The notes under the pieces were generated by a model. It made no database searches. It had not been told where the DNA came from and was given only the letters and a program-made list of their open reading frames with translations. The position numbers and the translations under genes were made by a program. Shown in pieces: positions 31,366 to 33,291 of a stretch of 33,291 nucleotides of DNA. Source of the DNA: Kiloniellales bacterium (GTDB lineage Bacteria > Pseudomonadota > Alphaproteobacteria > Kiloniellales > JAKSBE01); contig JAKSBE010000496.1 in the NCBI GenBank assembly GCA_022361275.1, positions 1 through 33,291 of the forward strand. Direction: 5' to 3'. Each line of letters opens with the position of its first letter. Position 1 is the stretch's first letter.

Positions 31366-32912
31366 CGGGCGCCGATCGCCGCCGCTACGGGTGAGGGCAA
31401 CTGGGCGGCCCCCAGGCAGGCATCCCCGTCGTGCAGGGCGATCACCGGGTTGGCGTAGTGGTTCGGGCTCAGCACCGCCTCGACCAGGCGAACCGGGAAG
31501 ACCTCGGCGATGCTCTTGGCGACCGCGTCGCCCAGCCTGGGGTCGACCTCCACCTCCGGGCCGCCGTCGACGTTGATCCGCGGCTGCCCGACCGCCGCCT
31601 CCGGCGAGAGCCCGCAATCGATCAGGAAGGAGGCGACCTGGAACACGGCCGGCAGGATGCGCCGGCCGCCGGAGCCGCCCAGGGCGAACCAGGGTCCTGC
31701 GTCGCGGGTCGCGATCAAGGGGCACATGTTGCACAGCGGCCGCTTGCCCGGCGCGATGGAGTTGGGCCGCCCCGGCCGTGGATCGAACCACATGATCCCG
31801 TTGTTGAGCAGCACGCCGGTGTCCGGCGAGACGACCTTGGCGCCGAAAGGCGAAAGCAGGGTGTTGGTCAGGGCCACCAGGTTGCCTTCGGCGTCGGCCA
31901 CCGAAAGGTGGGTCGTGCAGCCCTGGCCGGCCGGATCGCCGTCATGGCCGATTTCCGCGAGGCGCCGCCGATAGGCCTCGGCGAGCGCCCGGGCGTAGGC
32001 GGCGAAGGCCTCGGGCCCGGGGGCGCCGGGGGCGATCGGTCCGAGGGCGTCCAGCGCCTCGGCGAAGCTCGGCCCCGCGGTCAGGCCCGGGGGCAGGTGG
32101 ATCCCGGTGCCGCCCCGGACGACGGTCAGAGGTTCGGCGATCCGGGCCTCGTAGGCTGCCAGGTCCTCGGCGGAAAGGACGCCGCCCAGCGCGGCGACGT
32201 CCGCGACCAGCGCCTCGGCGATGGCGCCGCGGTAGAAGTCCTCGGGGCCGGCCTCGGCCAGGCGGCGCAGGGTCGCCGGCAGCCGGCCGAGGTCGAGCTT
32301 CGGCTTGCCGATCTCGGCGGCCACCGGGGGCAGGCCGTCGGGCAGGTAGACGGCGGCGGCCGCGGCGTTCTCGCGCAGGGCGGCGGCGTCGCGGGCGACC
32401 ATCAAGGTGGTCCACCAGTCGACGACATGGCCTTGCTCGGCGAGGGCGATGGCGGGCGCCAGCACCTCGGCCCAAGGCAGGCTGCCGAAGCGGGCCAGGG
32501 CAAGGCCGAAGCCGGCGACGCTGCCCGGCACGCCGAGCGACAAGGGGCCACGGACGTTGCGCTCGCCCTCGACGCCGGGCCAGCCGAAGAGGTCGCCGTC
32601 CGCGCTGGCCTCGCTGCGCAGGGGATAGGCCTCCGGATCCAGCGCCCGGGGCGCGATAGTGCCGAAGTCGACCACCTGGACGGCCTGCGCGGCCGCGCCG
32701 TAGACGACCATGTAGCCGCAGCCGCCCAGGCCGCTCATCCAGGGCTCGGCGACCGCCAGGGCGCAGGCCGTGGCCACGGCGGCATCCACGGCGTTGCCGC
32801 CCGCCTCCAGGATCTCGGCGCCGACCCGTGCCGCCCGCCAGTTCTGCGCCGCCACGACGCCCCGGGACGAACGGGCCAGGGGCTTGGAAATCTGCCAGTT
32901 CTCGATCCGCAT
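31362..32912 (-). CDS. Gamma-glutamyltransferase-family Ntn-hydrolase
   Basis: A 516-residue member of the gamma-glutamyltransferase family, made as a precursor that cuts itself before a catalytic Thr. That Thr is predicted as Thr333 in GCTTHLSVADAEGNLVALTN, matching TTHYSV of the E. coli enzyme. The N-terminal chain has AAQNWRAARVGAEILEAGGN and PWMSGLGGCGYMVVY; the small chain has GGSGGRRILPAVFQV. Canonical GGTs act on glutathione in the periplasm, but no signal peptide is seen here, and shorter cytoplasmic relatives act on other gamma-glutamyl or acyl compounds. It is the first gene of an overlapping pair with the sialidase-fold protein. GGAGAAG about 6 nt upstream of the ATG supports the start. 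Confidence 0.9.
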   Translation of the reverse strand: MRIENWQISKPLARSSRGVVAAQNWRAARVGAEILEAGGNAVDAAVATACALAVAEPWMSGLGGCGYMVVYGAAAQAVQVVDFGTIAPRALDPEAYPLRSEASADGDLFGWPGVEGERNVRGPLSLGVPGSVAGFGLALARFGSLPWAEVLAPAIALAEQGHVVDWWTTLMVARDAAALRENAAAAAVYLPDGLPPVAAEIGKPKLDLGRLPATLRRLAEAGPEDFYRGAIAEALVADVAALGGVLSAEDLAAYEARIAEPLTVVRGGTGIHLPPGLTAGPSFAEALDALGPIAPGAPGPEAFAAYARALAEAYRRRLAEIGHDGDPAGQGCTTHLSVADAEGNLVALTNTLLSPFGAKVVSPDTGVLLNNGIMWFDPRPGRPNSIAPGKRPLCNMCPLIATRDAGPWFALGGSGGRRILPAVFQVASFLIDCGLSPEAAVGQPRINVDGGPEVEVDPRLGDAVAKSIAEVFPVRLVEAVLSPNHYANPVIALHDGDACLGAAQLPSPVAAAIGAR

Positions 32913-33086
32913 GATGCTTCTCCGGCTCTCCGGAAGGCAACTCGGGACCCATGAGCATGACCATGAACGGCGAAAGTGTCGAGGCCGTCGGCAACGGCCG
33001 CGTCCTTTAGACGGAGCAGGTCACGAGAAGCTCGACGTCGGGCGCTGGCGTGCTTTGGGGCCGCGAGCGTGGCACCGGGGGCCTGA

Positions 33087-33123
33087 CCGCTCAGCCCCCA
33101 CCGCTCAGCCCCACCACTCAGCC
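33087..33123. repeat. Short tandem repeat, 14-bp period
   Basis: CCGCTCAGCCCCCA is followed by CCGCTCAGCCCCAC and a partial third copy CACTCAGCC. Minor sequence; it may reflect slippage, and it overlaps the end of the partial frame at the right edge. Confidence 0.5.
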
Positions 33124-33291
33124 TGTGGAGATCTGCAGCCTTTCGCGTGACCACGGCAAGCTGACAGCAGCGCCTCGGCGATGCCCTTCTTGGCCTCCTC
33201 CGGTGGCGTCCGCCGGACCGGCTTTTCGGCGATCCTCTCGGGACGCTCCAGGGCGCGGTCCGGCATGTCGTGACAGAGCCGGCGGACAGCG
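33105..33291 (-). CDS. Possible C-terminal part of a gene entering from the right edge
   Basis: A minus-strand frame runs from the window edge to a TGA at 33105-33107, giving about 61 codons. The part near the edge reads like real protein (AVRRLCHDMPDRALERPERI, then RTPPEEAKKGIAEALLSACR), rich in charged helix. No family is recognised, and the last dozen residues fall in a low-complexity tandem repeat. It may instead be chance or a decayed gene. Confidence 0.3.
   Translation of the reverse strand, partial: AVRRLCHDMPDRALERPERIAEKPVRRTPPEEAKKGIAEALLSACRGHAKGCRSPQAEWWG

Overview
This 33.3-kb window is GC-rich chromosomal DNA with the gene content of an alphaproteobacterium. The cues are paired FCD-type GntR regulators, a TAXI-TRAP transporter with a fused permease, a FecI/FecR surface-signalling locus, bacterial speD-speE, and palindromic intergenic repeats of the AGCATG...CCGAAA type common in that class. 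A Rhodospirillales-like host is my best guess, but the sequence does not prove it. No rRNA, tRNA, CRISPR array or transposase gene was seen.

Layout. (1) 1-2527: a TonB-dependent receptor cut by the left edge. (2) 2606-10813: a catabolic block with an RraA-family aldolase-like gene, two convergent FCD-GntR regulators, and a four-gene operon (TAXI binding protein, fused TRAP permease, D-2-hydroxyacid dehydrogenase, Ldh-family dehydrogenase). (3) 11214-15994: an iron-type signalling cassette (ECF sigma factor, FecR anti-sigma factor, a second receptor paralogous to the first) with Fur-like boxes before the sigma factor and before the receptor. (4) 16301-20138: a lipoprotein Ntn-hydrolase of the penicillin acylase family followed by a GH3-family acyl-adenylating enzyme. 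(5) 20204-25257: a rhodanese membrane protein with its own promoter and operator, recQ on the other strand, and small uncharacterised genes among repeats. (6) 25724-27072: speD-speE, overlapping by ATGA. (7) 27086-32912, minus strand: gamma-glutamyltransferase and a sialidase-fold protein (ATGA overlap), then a ChaN-PDZ protein and an M1-type metallopeptidase (ATGA overlap).

How the genes fit together. The TRAP operon should import an organic acid, probably a 2-hydroxyacid or 2-oxoacid. It carries two unrelated dehydrogenase folds that could act on opposite enantiomers of one hydroxyacid. The RraA-like protein could then cleave or decarboxylate the oxoacid, with the GntR proteins sensing the substrate. 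The FecI-FecR-receptor cassette should respond to an external iron source. Its receptor duplicates the one at the left edge, so about 13.5 kb lies between two long direct repeats.

The most novel features, in my view, are: a bipartite double-hairpin repeat family (three copies, with a compensatory base-pair change and CTAG ends that supply stop codons to neighbouring genes); the two-dehydrogenase TRAP operon; the GH3 plus acylase pair; and several enzymes that lack a residue normally central to their family.
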